From the NCBI GenBank assembly GCA_965199555.1, contig CBDASJ010000020.1, positions 1 to 64,000 on the forward strand: 64,000 bases of DNA. Reading direction: 5' to 3'. Under the pieces are notes generated by a model. That model ran no database searches and was not told where the DNA came from. It worked only from the letters and a program-made list of their open reading frames with translations. The stretch comes from LMUY01 sp965199555. Its GTDB lineage: Bacteria > Pseudomonadota > Alphaproteobacteria > Acetobacterales > Acetobacteraceae. Both the position numbers and the translations under genes were made by a program. Shown here piece after piece: positions 16,563 to 24,441 of this stretch. Each line of letters opens with the position of its first letter. The stretch's first letter is position 1.

Positions 16563-17302
16563 ACCTGGACCTCACGGACAAGGTTTTCATCGTCACCGGT
16601 GGCACGGACGGGCTGGGCCTGGCCGCGGCGCGCTGCCTTGTCGCCGAAGGGGCGCGGGTGCTGGTCACCGGACGGACGGACGCCAAGTTCCGTCGCGCGC
16701 AGGCGTCCTATGGCGGCGCGGTCGACCGGGTCGCCTTCCTAGCGGGCGACAATGTCGACCCTGCCCTGCCCGCACGCTTGCACGCGGCCGTGATGGAGCG
16801 CTGGGGACGGTTGGATGGCCTGCTCGTCAGCGTCGGCGGACCACCGCCGGGCAAGGCGCTGACGACGGATGACGACACATGGCGCCGGGCGTTTGAAAGC
16901 ATCTTTCTCGGCACCGTTCGCCTGGTGCGCGAGCTTTCGGCCGTCATGTCCGACGGCGGTGCGATCGCGCTCGTGTTGGCCGTTTCCGCCAAGGAAGCCG
17001 CGCCGAACCTGCCCATCTCCAGCGGGCTGCGGCCCGGGCTCGCGCTGTTGGCGAAGAACTTCGCCGACGAACTCGGCCCGCGGAACATCCGCATCAACAC
17101 GCTGCTGCCCAATCTGTTCGGGACGGAGCGCATGCGGCACATCCTCGGCGACGGGGATCCGCCAACCGCCACCCTGGCGCTGAAGCGGATCGGCGATCCC
17201 CTTGAGTTCGGACGCCTGGCCGCGTTCCTGCTGTCGTCCGCCGCCTCCTACGTGACGGGTGCGGCGGTCGCCATCGATGGAGGCCAGATGAAGTTCCTTT
17301 AG
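16559..17302 (+). CDS. SDR-family oxidoreductase lacking the catalytic Tyr
   Basis: A 247-aa short-chain dehydrogenase/reductase-like protein with VFIVTGGTDGLGLAAARCL (cofactor glycine motif), LLVSVGGPPPG in place of NNAG, LVLAVSAKEAAPNLP, and the C-terminal NIRINTLLPNLFGTERM and SYVTGAAVAIDGGQMKFL. At the active site the usual YxxxK reads ALLAK, so the catalytic Tyr is replaced by Ala; this matches an SDR subgroup with IPNLxxS...K near this point. Start ATG 16559 overlaps the monooxygenase stop, so the two act together, probably on one aromatic or lactone substrate. Confidence 0.88.
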   Translation: MNLDLTDKVFIVTGGTDGLGLAAARCLVAEGARVLVTGRTDAKFRRAQASYGGAVDRVAFLAGDNVDPALPARLHAAVMERWGRLDGLLVSVGGPPPGKALTTDDDTWRRAFESIFLGTVRLVRELSAVMSDGGAIALVLAVSAKEAAPNLPISSGLRPGLALLAKNFADELGPRNIRINTLLPNLFGTERMRHILGDGDPPTATLALKRIGDPLEFGRLAAFLLSSAASYVTGAAVAIDGGQMKFL

Positions 17303-17311
17303 CCCTCCTGA

Positions 17312-18110
17312 CCCGCCAAGTCCGCCTCATACGGCCAGCTATTCGCCGAGGGCTACGTCACAGGACGCACGGGTTCGGGCACCTTTGTCGCAGCCGGGCT
17401 TCCGACCGATTTCGATCCGGCTTTGTGCCGAACGGACCCGGCGCCGCCAAGCAAGACGCCGTGCTGTCCGCGACGGGCCGGCGGTATGCCACGCTGTCAC
17501 CCGACGCGCTGTCCGCGCGCCGGCCATCCCGTTCAACAACGCCGTCGTCGCCATCAACGCCCGCACGTCCGATCTGTGGCGCAAGCTGACGATGAAGCAC
17601 CTCCGCGTGTTCGGGGACGCCCATCTCGGCTACGGGCATCCGGCTGGCACGACCGAGATGCGAGCCATCATCGCCACCTATCTGCGGGCGGCGCGCGGCG
17701 TCCGGTGCGAGCCGGACCAGGTGATCCTGCCGTCCGGCGCGCAGCAGGCGGTGGACCTGGTGATCAAGACCTTGCTCGACCCGGGGACGCAGGCTTGGGT
17801 GGTGGAGGACGATTTCGATTCGAGTTCCGTTACTCCGGGCGGCCCTTGGCGTCCTTGCAGGGCTTGGACGATGCCGGGCGGGTCATCTACGTGGAGACGT
17901 TCAGCAAGGTGTTGTTCCCCGGCCTGCGGCTTGGCTACGCCGTGATGCCGACTCCGCTGATCCACGTATTCCAGGCCGCCCGGTTCCTCGCCGACCGCTT
18001 CGCGCCGACCCTGCTTCAGGCGGCCTTGTGCGAGTTCATTCCACGGGGTCTTCGGCACGCTGTGCTGACCGCCAAATACCGGAGTCAGGCGCCCTACAGC
18101 GGCAGCTCCT
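17312..18110 (+). pseudogene. MocR/PdxR-type regulator remnant (GntR HTH lost, aminotransferase domain broken)
   Basis: Remnant of a GntR-aminotransferase fusion regulator. The 3' end of the HTH domain (SYGQLFAEGYVTGRTGSGTF) is in one frame from about 17324. The fold-type I aminotransferase domain then appears in another frame (LGYGHPAGTTEMRAIIATYL, CEPDQVILPSGAQQAVDLV), and returns to the first frame at FRYSGRPLASLQGLDDAGR and VIYVETFSKVLFPGLRLGY, with the PLP Lys in FSK. Between LLDPG and AWVVEDDFDS about 80 residues of the normal domain are missing. The 5' HTH and the C-terminus are gone, the latter cut at a tandem repeat. No intact copy is in the window. Confidence 0.85.
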
Positions 18111-18192
18111 TCGAGTTCATTCCACGGGGTCTTCGGCACGCTGTGCTGACCGCCAAATACCGAGTCAGGCGCCCTACAGCGGCAGCTCCTTC
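18032..18192. repeat. Tandem duplication, 81 + 80 bp
   Basis: Two adjacent units, 18032-18112 and 18113-18192, are identical except for one extra G in the first (ATACCGGAGTC versus ATACCGAGTC). Each unit holds the end of the MocR remnant and the last few codons of the solute-binding protein gene, so the duplication spans their junction. Only the second copy is joined to the functional gene. Confidence 0.93.
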
Positions 18193-19022
18193 GGCCAGTC
18201 CGCGGCGGTCAGGCCGATGAGGGGCAGACTATCCAGGATGGATTGGCGCAGGAACCCGTTGCCTTTGTTGAACCGGATCCAATAGCCAAGGTAGTCGCGG
18301 AACGTCTTGTCCGGCTCGCGTGCGATGCCGCCCGCGGATTCGTTCTGGTAGCGCGGAGTCGGGATCGTGAGGTGCCCCATGGACGGGACCTTCTTCAGGA
18401 TGCCCAGCGCCAGCAGGATGGCGACGGCCTGCACATCGGCGCGGTTGGCCATGACCGCCGTGGTCGCTTCCTCCACCGAATTGAACCGCAGGATCGTGGC
18501 TTTTGGGCAGGCGGCCGACACCGTCTGGTCGTGGGAGGAGCCGCTATCCACCGCAATCCTGATCTCCGGACGATCAAGGTCCTCCCAGGTGCTGGCCGGG
18601 ATGTCCTTGCGCACGATCGCCGTCACCACGCTGGTGAAGATCACGTCGGTGAAATCGATCGCCAAGGCGCGCTTGGGCGTCGGCGACAGGCCGAAGAACA
18701 GATCGATCTTGCCCGATTGCAGATCCAGCACCCCGTTGCCCCAGACCGTCTCGTGCACCACGAGCTCCACCTCCATGTCCTTGGCCAACTGGGCGGCGAC
18801 CGTGTAGTAGAAGCCGCTCCACTGCCCGGAGGCCTGGTCCTTGCGGTAGTACGGTGCACCGGCGGCGACCGCCCCGATGCGGAGCTGCTTCGTGCGACGG
18901 ATACGGGCAAACACCGACTCCGTCGCGGCATCGGCGGCCTTGACCAGGCTGGGCAGCGCGCCCGCCAACAAGGCCGAGCCGCCCAATCCAGCGGTCAACG
19001 CAAGCCTACGACGTGAAAGCAT
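18174..19022 (-). CDS. ABC transporter substrate-binding protein, family 3 (polar amino acid type)
   Basis: A 282-aa periplasmic solute-binding protein. From ATG 19022 it begins MLSRRRLALTAGLGGSALLA, a signal peptide with twin-Arg character, cleaved near VKAADA. The mature part has LRIGAVAAGAPYY, VVHETVWGNGVLDLQSGKID, FFGLSPTPKRALAIDFTD, WEDLDRPEIRIAVDSGSSHD and GYWIRFNKGNGFLRQS, a SBP_bac_3 layout for amino-acid-like ligands such as opines. An ATG at 19073 would add 17 residues before the signal. The permease gene lies upstream on the same strand, 87 bases away. The gene's last bases are part of the tandem repeat at 18032-18192. Confidence 0.9.
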   Translation of the reverse strand: MLSRRRLALTAGLGGSALLAGALPSLVKAADAATESVFARIRRTKQLRIGAVAAGAPYYRKDQASGQWSGFYYTVAAQLAKDMEVELVVHETVWGNGVLDLQSGKIDLFFGLSPTPKRALAIDFTDVIFTSVVTAIVRKDIPASTWEDLDRPEIRIAVDSGSSHDQTVSAACPKATILRFNSVEEATTAVMANRADVQAVAILLALGILKKVPSMGHLTIPTPRYQNESAGGIAREPDKTFRDYLGYWIRFNKGNGFLRQSILDSLPLIGLTAADWPKELPL

Positions 19023-19109
19023 TCCCGGACCCTTAAGCAACGATCGCGCCGTGATAGCGCGCGCGGCAAGCATTGGCCATCTGCGACGACCCCCGGGGGC
19101 CGCGCTTGG

Positions 19110-19772
19110 CTAGATGCGTTTGCCCAAATGCCGCTCCAACACCTGGACGCCGACCGTCAGCGGAAACAGCACGACGAAGTAGGTGACGGCGATGAAGGTA
19201 TAGACCTCCAACGGACGGTAGGTTTCGTGTGCCACGTATTGTCCTTGATACAGCAAGTCCGCCACCGCCAGCGTCGACAGCAGGGAGGTATTCTTAAATT
19301 GCAGGATGGACTGGCTGAGCAACGGTGGGATCACGCGACGGATCGCCTGCGGCAGGATGACCTTCCACATGACGTGGCGGGGCTTCAAGCCGACGGCAAA
19401 CCCGGCCTCCGACTGGCCTGCGCCGATCGACTGGATGCCGGCGCGGAAGATTTCCGCGTAGAAGGCGCTGCCATACAGGCTCATGGACAGGATCGCCGCC
19501 GCGGCGGCGGATATCTCGACGTTCAGCAGGATCGGCAGCGCGTAGAAGAACCAAACGAGCTGCACCAGCAGCGGCGTGCAACGGAATACCTCGACATAGG
19601 CCCGGGCTAAGACCCGGACCGGCCGCCGCCGCCCGACGCGGCCCAGCCCGACCAGCAGCCCCAGGGCGATCCCGCACACCACGACGATGGCCGTGAACAG
19701 CAGGCTGACGCCGATGCCGCGCAGGAACAGCCCGCGATAGCCCCACAGGAACGAGAAATCCCATTGATACAC
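19110..19772 (-). CDS. Amino acid ABC transporter permease (HisM/GlnP type)
   Basis: A 220-aa inner-membrane permease. GTG 19772 preceded by AGGAGA is the chosen start (MYQWDFSFLWGYRGLFLRG) and gives the usual length; upstream in-frame ATGs add non-homologous residues. About five TM helices, EVFRCTPLLVQLVWFFYALP and the EAA loop EAGFAVGLKPRHVMWKVILP, then QAIRRVIPPL. The typical operon would include a cytoplasmic ATPase, but none is adjacent, so it must be shared with another system or lie elsewhere. Divergent from the RraA-like gene over a gap of 94 bases. Confidence 0.92.
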   Translation of the reverse strand: MYQWDFSFLWGYRGLFLRGIGVSLLFTAIVVVCGIALGLLVGLGRVGRRRPVRVLARAYVEVFRCTPLLVQLVWFFYALPILLNVEISAAAAAILSMSLYGSAFYAEIFRAGIQSIGAGQSEAGFAVGLKPRHVMWKVILPQAIRRVIPPLLSQSILQFKNTSLLSTLAVADLLYQGQYVAHETYRPLEVYTFIAVTYFVVLFPLTVGVQVLERHLGKRI

Positions 19773-19866
19773 GGTGTCTCCTGCGAGTGGCCGGGCGCGG
19801 TTGTACCGGGATTGCCGCACCGCGTCATCCCGTGCCATTCGATGCGTTTCCGCCCCGGAGATGGCC

Positions 19867-20565
19867 ATGCCTCGTGCGACAACCGAGCAGCTTGAGCTGC
19901 TGCGCCAACACGACACGCCAACGGTTTGGAACGCGCTCGGCACGTTGCGCGGGCGCAAGCTGACCGGTTTCACGCGTGGGCCGATGGTGGCCGGCCCCAG
20001 CCGGGCCAAGGCGATGGTGGGGTACGCCGTCACGGCGAAGCTGATGTCTTCTGCACCATCCGATCGCTCCGCGGCGGAGCAGGTGGCGATCCGCAACGCG
20101 TATTACCGCCATCTCGGCGCCAGCCCGCGCCCGGCCATCGTGGTGATCGAGGATTGGGGGCCCTCCCCAGGCCTCGGCGCGTTTTGGGGTGAGGTGAACT
20201 GTGCCATCCATCGCGGCCTCGGCATGTCTGGGGTGCTGACCAACGGCGCGGTGCGCGACATGGATGCGTTGGACCCGGAGTTGCCGATCCTGGCCGGCAG
20301 GATCTGCCTGAGCAACGGCATGACGGGCCTGACGGAGATCGACGTGCCGGTGACCGTGCTGGGCCTGCACGTGCGCCCCGGTGACTTGCTGCACGCGGAC
20401 CGGCATGGCGCGATGGTCATCCCGCCGGACTACCTCGGCGAGCTTCCCGACGCGATAACCCGGCTGCTGGAGCGGGAACGGGAGGTGATCGCCCGCACCC
20501 GCCAGCCGGGCTTCGACGCGGAAGCGATGATCGAAACGTGGAAGCTCATGGAAGGACGACATTGA
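19867..20565 (+). CDS. RraA-like / 4-hydroxy-4-methyl-2-oxoglutarate aldolase family protein
   Basis: A 232-aa protein of the RraA/HMG-aldolase fold. Visible family blocks: LLRQHDTPTVWNALG, AMVGYAVTAKL, PAIVVIEDWG, GAFWGEVNCAIHRGLGMSGV, the catalytic-type LTNGAVRDMDALD and RPGDLLHADRHGAMVIPPDY. Enzymatic members cleave or decarboxylate oxo-acids with a divalent metal; others regulate RNase E. In this catabolic setting an aldolase/decarboxylase role is more likely. ATG 19867 has GGAG six bases upstream; an ATG six bases earlier has none. The stop overlaps the next start (TGATG). Confidence 0.85.
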   Translation: MPRATTEQLELLRQHDTPTVWNALGTLRGRKLTGFTRGPMVAGPSRAKAMVGYAVTAKLMSSAPSDRSAAEQVAIRNAYYRHLGASPRPAIVVIEDWGPSPGLGAFWGEVNCAIHRGLGMSGVLTNGAVRDMDALDPELPILAGRICLSNGMTGLTEIDVPVTVLGLHVRPGDLLHADRHGAMVIPPDYLGELPDAITRLLEREREVIARTRQPGFDAEAMIETWKLMEGRH

Positions 20566-21641
20566 TGGCAGCCGAGCCGTTGCGGATCCTGGTGATCGAC
20601 CCGTTGTTCGACCAGGTGCCCGACGTGGAAGAACAGGCCGCCGGGCCAGACGTGGAGCTGGTCTTTCGCCGCTCGGTCGACGGCCGGTTGCGGGACGAGG
20701 CCGAGTATGCGGGCGCCGATGCGGTGCTCAACTGCCGCAGCGCGCATCTCCTCCCCGCCGAGGTCATCGCCAAGCTGACACGCTGCCGGGCGATCGCCCA
20801 GGGCGGCGTGGGATACGGACATGTCGATCTGGCCGCGGCGGCGGCGGCCGGCATTCCGGTCCTGCACACCCCCGATTACGGGACGACGGAAGTGGCGGAC
20901 CATGCCGTCGCCCTGTCGCTCACCCTGCTGCGCGGCATCCAGGCCTATGACCGGCGGTTGCGGCGGTCGAACGAGTCCTGGGACGCCCGGCTGCTGAAAA
21001 CGGTGAAGCGGCTGCCCGGCCTGCGGGTGGGCCTCGTCGGGCTCGGCCGCATCGGCACCGCGGCGGCCCTGCGCTTCCAAAGCTTCGGCATGGAAGTCGG
21101 CTTCTTTGACCCGAACCTGCCCGTGGGGGCACAACTCTCCTTCGGCTGGGAACGGTTCGAAACGGTCGAGGAGCTGTTGGCCCGCAGCGACCTCGTCAGC
21201 CTGCATTGTTTGCTGAATGACGACACGCGCCACATCATCAATGCCCGGACGCTGGCGCAGATGCCGCACGGGGCGGTGCTGGTGAACACCGCGCGTGGCG
21301 GCATGGTGGATTTGGACGCGGTGCATGCGGCGCTGAAGGATGGCCGCCTGGGCGCCGCCGGGCTGGACGTGTTCGAAACCGAGCCGCTGGACCGCGAACA
21401 CCCGTTGATTGCCGCGTGGGCGGCGGGCGAGGAATGGCTGGACGAAAGGCTGGTCCTAACCCCGCATTCAGCGTTCTACAGCACCGCCAGCGTGCTGGAC
21501 ATACGCCGGTTGTCCATGCAGTACCTGATGAACTATCTCCGGCGCGGCCAGTTGCGCACCTGCGTGAACTTGCCGCTGCTGGCCGGGCGGCGGTTGCGTG
21601 GCCCGGCGGGGCGTCCCGTGGCCGGGGCCGCGGGAGGCTAG
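20565..21641 (+). CDS. D-isomer-specific 2-hydroxyacid dehydrogenase
   Basis: A 358-aa NAD-dependent D-2-hydroxyacid dehydrogenase that interconverts 2-oxo and D-2-hydroxy acids. It shows RAIAQGGVGYGHVDLAAA, TTEVADHAVALSLTLLRG, the nucleotide motif VGLVGLGRIGTAAALRFQSF, the catalytic Arg in VNTARGGMVDLDAVHAALK, the Glu in GLDVFETEPLD and the His in LVLTPHSAFYS. The C-terminus ends in a low-complexity Arg/Gly/Pro tail. Translationally coupled to the RraA-like gene and four bases before the opine dehydrogenase-like gene, it probably acts on the keto acid handled there. Confidence 0.92.
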   Translation: MAAEPLRILVIDPLFDQVPDVEEQAAGPDVELVFRRSVDGRLRDEAEYAGADAVLNCRSAHLLPAEVIAKLTRCRAIAQGGVGYGHVDLAAAAAAGIPVLHTPDYGTTEVADHAVALSLTLLRGIQAYDRRLRRSNESWDARLLKTVKRLPGLRVGLVGLGRIGTAAALRFQSFGMEVGFFDPNLPVGAQLSFGWERFETVEELLARSDLVSLHCLLNDDTRHIINARTLAQMPHGAVLVNTARGGMVDLDAVHAALKDGRLGAAGLDVFETEPLDREHPLIAAWAAGEEWLDERLVLTPHSAFYSTASVLDIRRLSMQYLMNYLRRGQLRTCVNLPLLAGRRLRGPAGRPVAGAAGG

Positions 21642-21645
21642 GGCT

Positions 21646-22716
21646 ATGCGCGTCGCGATCCTGGGCACGGGCGGCATCGGCCGCGGCTATGCCGCCTTTC
21701 TGGCGGCGGCGGGCCACATGCCCGTCCTGTGGTCACCGACCGGTAGAGGGCTGGCCGCACCCGGTTGCGACCTGGTCGCCACCGGGGTCGTGGACGCGAC
21801 GCGGCCGGTCGCGGTCGCCGGCGAGTGCGCCGGGGCGGTGGCGGGGGCGGACATCGTGCTGGTGGCCGTGACGGGGAACGGGCTGCTGCCAACGCTGCGC
21901 GCGCTTGCCCCGGCCCTGGCGGATGGGCAGTTGGTCATCATCAGCGCCCACCTCTCCTTTGCGGCGCTGCTGCTGTCACGCCTGGTGGCGGCCCGGGGGG
22001 TGCGGGTGACGGTCGCCGCCTGGGCCACCACGGCGCTGACGGCACGCAGGGGCGCGGGCAGCAGCGTCCACATCTCCGGCAAGCGCGCGCGGCTGGACGT
22101 GGCGGCCCTGCCGACCGGGCAGGCAGACGCGGCGCTTGCCGGCTGCCAGGCGCTGTTCGGCGACGCGTTCGACCTGCGCCCCGACCTGCTGGCGATCATG
22201 CTCAGCAACCTCAACCCGCCGGCCCACATGGCGAACATGCTGTGCAACCTGACCCGGGCGGAGAAAGGCGAGGTGTGGGTCAACTACGCCGGCTTCACCC
22301 CCGCCGTCACCCGGCTGATCCAGGCGTTGGACCGGGAACGGCTGAACCTTGCCGCCGCATACGGCCTGCCCGTCCGCAGCATCGAGGAGCATTTCGTCGC
22401 GTCCTTCGACGTGGCGCGCGCGCCGCTGGCGGTCATGGCCGGCATCGTCGCCGCGCGCCGGCCGGAGCTGAAGGGGCCGGCGACCCTGGACACCCGCTTC
22501 GTGACGGAGGACGTGCCGTTCGGCTTGCTGCCGTTGGTGCTGCTCGGCCAACTCGCCGACTGCCCGATGCCGTTGCACGAGGCCGGGATCGCCTTGTTCT
22601 CCGCCCTGTATGGCCGGGACTTCCGGGGCGAGAATGACCTGCTGCCGCTCCTGCCGCTAGGCGGTTGGACGCAGCAGCAGTTGCACGACGCCATGCGCGA
22701 TGGCTGGCCGGGCTAG
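21646..22716 (+). CDS. NAD/NADP octopine/nopaline dehydrogenase family protein
   Basis: A 356-aa protein of the opine dehydrogenase family, which reductively condenses, or oxidatively splits, an amino acid and a 2-oxo acid. The N-terminal Rossmann motif VAILGTGGIGRGYAAFLAAA is followed by VLVAVTGNGLLPTL, VIISAHLSF and the alpha-helical domain signature SNLNPPAHMANMLCNLTR with the catalytic-type His, then YGLPVRSIEEHF and RFVTEDVPFGLLPLVLLG. ATG 21646 has GGGAGG upstream. Together with the binding protein/permease, RraA-like and 2-hydroxyacid dehydrogenase genes it suggests uptake and breakdown of an opine-like conjugate. Confidence 0.88.
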   Translation: MRVAILGTGGIGRGYAAFLAAAGHMPVLWSPTGRGLAAPGCDLVATGVVDATRPVAVAGECAGAVAGADIVLVAVTGNGLLPTLRALAPALADGQLVIISAHLSFAALLLSRLVAARGVRVTVAAWATTALTARRGAGSSVHISGKRARLDVAALPTGQADAALAGCQALFGDAFDLRPDLLAIMLSNLNPPAHMANMLCNLTRAEKGEVWVNYAGFTPAVTRLIQALDRERLNLAAAYGLPVRSIEEHFVASFDVARAPLAVMAGIVAARRPELKGPATLDTRFVTEDVPFGLLPLVLLGQLADCPMPLHEAGIALFSALYGRDFRGENDLLPLLPLGGWTQQQLHDAMRDGWPG

Positions 22717-22733
22717 GCCAGGCACCCGCGGCG

Positions 22734-22985
22734 CTACAGGTAGGTGGCGATCGCCTCGTATTCGGACTGGCTCAGCGTGACCTTGCCGTTGCCATAGGTC
22801 TGGGACGCGGCCGCGAAGTCCCGCAGCTTGGTGAACTGCCGCATGGTGTCCTCCACGCTGACGGTGGCGACGATCGCCGCCATGCCTTCCTCCAGGCTGT
22901 GCGGGTCGTCCTTGACCTCCAAGGCCTCGATCCACGTCTCGCATGCCAGTTGCACCGACCTTGCGTCGAATTCGGCTTCAGCCAC
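22734..22985 (-). CDS. Small acidic protein of unknown function
   Basis: An 83-aa acidic protein starting at GTG 22985 with AAGGGGA upstream: MAEAEFDARSVQLACETWIE, then ALEVKDDPHSLEEGMAAIVA, and ending in GKVTLSQSEYEAIATYL. It is predicted mostly helical, with no TM or signal. I do not recognise a family. It is convergent with the opine-type dehydrogenase (17-base gap) and divergent from ku, whose promoter region it shares. Confidence 0.6.
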   Translation of the reverse strand: MAEAEFDARSVQLACETWIEALEVKDDPHSLEEGMAAIVATVSVEDTMRQFTKLRDFAAASQTYGNGKVTLSQSEYEAIATYL

Positions 22986-23129
22986 GGCGCGTCCCCTTCG
23001 ATGGACAGGTGACGTTATCTGCCACGAGGGCATTACCGGGACGTTTACGGACGCCGCCCGCATGGGGCATGACTGGGCCGGGGATGGGTGCCACGGCCAG
23101 CAGCCGCGGCATGCCCGGGGGGAAGCAAC

Positions 23130-24056
23130 ATGGCTCAGCGGCCGATCTGGCGTGGACACTTGCGGCTGGCGCTGGTCTCGTGTCCGGTGGCGTTCTACAG
23201 CGCCAACCACGATCGCGGATCGCTGCACTTCAACCTCATCAACCCGAAGACCGGCAACCGGGTAAAGATGATCACCCAGGACGCCGAAACCGAGGACACC
23301 CTGTCGCGCGGTGACCTGGTGAAGGGCTACGAGTACAAGAAGGGCAGCTACCTGATCGTCGACGACGACGATTTCGAACGCGCGCGCATCGAAAGCTCCT
23401 CGACCGTGAAGATCGAGAAATTCGTGGACGCCGCGTCGATCGACCCGATCTACTTCGACGCCAGCTACTACCTCGCCCCGGACGGGGATGCCGGTCAGGA
23501 CGTCTACGTCGTGCTGCGCGACGCCATCGCGAGCACGGGGAAGATCGCCTTGTCACGCGCCGTCATCGCTCGGCGGGAGCATCCGATCGCCATCATGCCG
23601 ATGGGCAAGGGCCTGGTCGTGCACACCCTGCATGAGGAACGCGACCTGAACGATTACGGCGATCTGTTTGACCACCTCCCCTCCGCCAAGCCCGACCCGG
23701 ACATGATCGAATTGGCCACCCAGCTGATCACCCGGCAAACCGGGACCTATGACCCGGCCGACATCGAGGACCGCTACGAAACGCGGCTGCGCGCGGTGAT
23801 CGAGGCCAAGCTCAAGGGCGAGGGCATCGAAGCCGAGGAGGCCGAGGAGCCGGATCGCGGCAACGTCATCGACCTGATGGCCGCGTTGAAGAAAAGCCTG
23901 GGGCAGACCCCGGCTGCCGACCCGGCGCCGGCAAAATCGGCCGGCAAGGCGAAACCCGCCGCGAAGGCTGCGGCGGAGCCGAAGGAAAAGCCCGACAAGA
24001 AGGCGGCCAAGGCGCCGTCAGCCGCGCCCCGAACCTCCGCCCGAAAGCGCGCCTGA
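23130..24056 (+). CDS. ku: Non-homologous end-joining protein Ku
   Basis: A 308-aa bacterial Ku, a homodimeric ring that binds DNA ends and recruits LigD. It has the core signatures RPIWRGHLRLALVSCPVAFY, LHFNLINPKTGNRV, DLVKGYEYKKGSYLIVDDDD, FVDAASIDPIYFDASYYLAP and AIARREHPIAIMPMG-like RAVIARREHPIAIMPM, then the C-terminal YDPADIEDRYETRLRAVIE. The last 60 residues are Lys/Ala/Pro-rich, a tail seen in proteobacterial Ku proteins. Start ATG 23130 lies after GGGGGGAAG. No ligD is present in the window. Confidence 0.96.
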   Translation: MAQRPIWRGHLRLALVSCPVAFYSANHDRGSLHFNLINPKTGNRVKMITQDAETEDTLSRGDLVKGYEYKKGSYLIVDDDDFERARIESSSTVKIEKFVDAASIDPIYFDASYYLAPDGDAGQDVYVVLRDAIASTGKIALSRAVIARREHPIAIMPMGKGLVVHTLHEERDLNDYGDLFDHLPSAKPDPDMIELATQLITRQTGTYDPADIEDRYETRLRAVIEAKLKGEGIEAEEAEEPDRGNVIDLMAALKKSLGQTPAADPAPAKSAGKAKPAAKAAAEPKEKPDKKAAKAPSAAPRTSARKRA

Positions 24057-24245
24057 CTCGTCGTCCACCGGCCAGCGCCGCAACCGCACGTGCTGGCCGT
24101 CTTCAAGGCAGACTTCGCAGTACAGCGCATGCGTTTGGGCGTGGTAGCCGGTTTCCGCATCGCCGATGCCGCATTGCGGGCAGTTGTAGTGCCACAGGGG
24201 GACGGTGGTCAGCTTGGTCGTGGTGGACGTGATTTAGGCCTCCAT
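24018..24245 (-). pseudogene. Possible small zinc-ribbon gene with an early in-frame stop
   Basis: An uninterrupted frame from 24233 down to TGA 24018 encodes a convincing zinc-ribbon: LWHYNCPQCGIGDAETGYHA then ALYCEVCLEDGQHVRLRRW (two CxxC pairs 20 residues apart). It has no ATG/GTG/TTG start before the ribbon. An ATG at 24245 is in frame but its fourth codon is TAA (24236-24234). So either a nonsense mutation inactivated the gene, or translation uses a rare start (ATC at 24233 sits behind GGAGG; CTG codons follow). The 3' end overlaps the end of ku by 39 bases. Confidence 0.42.
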
Positions 24246-24441
24246 GCGTCAGACGGCACCTCGGACTTCGACTCTAAACCGTCGCCTGTAGCTCGGCCAG
24301 CAAACCGGCTTTCACAATTTGATTCCCGGGCCGGGATGATCGCACGACGGCGGAAGGCTGCGGCCGGCGGATCGCCGCTTGCCATCGTGCTGGTACGGCC
24401 GCGAGATTGCTCCCGCCGGCTGGGTGGTGCAGTTGCCGTCC

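Noticed and set aside
18032..18192. CRISPR-like repeat
   Set aside because: Only two directly adjacent 80-bp units with no spacers; it is a tandem duplication containing coding sequence.
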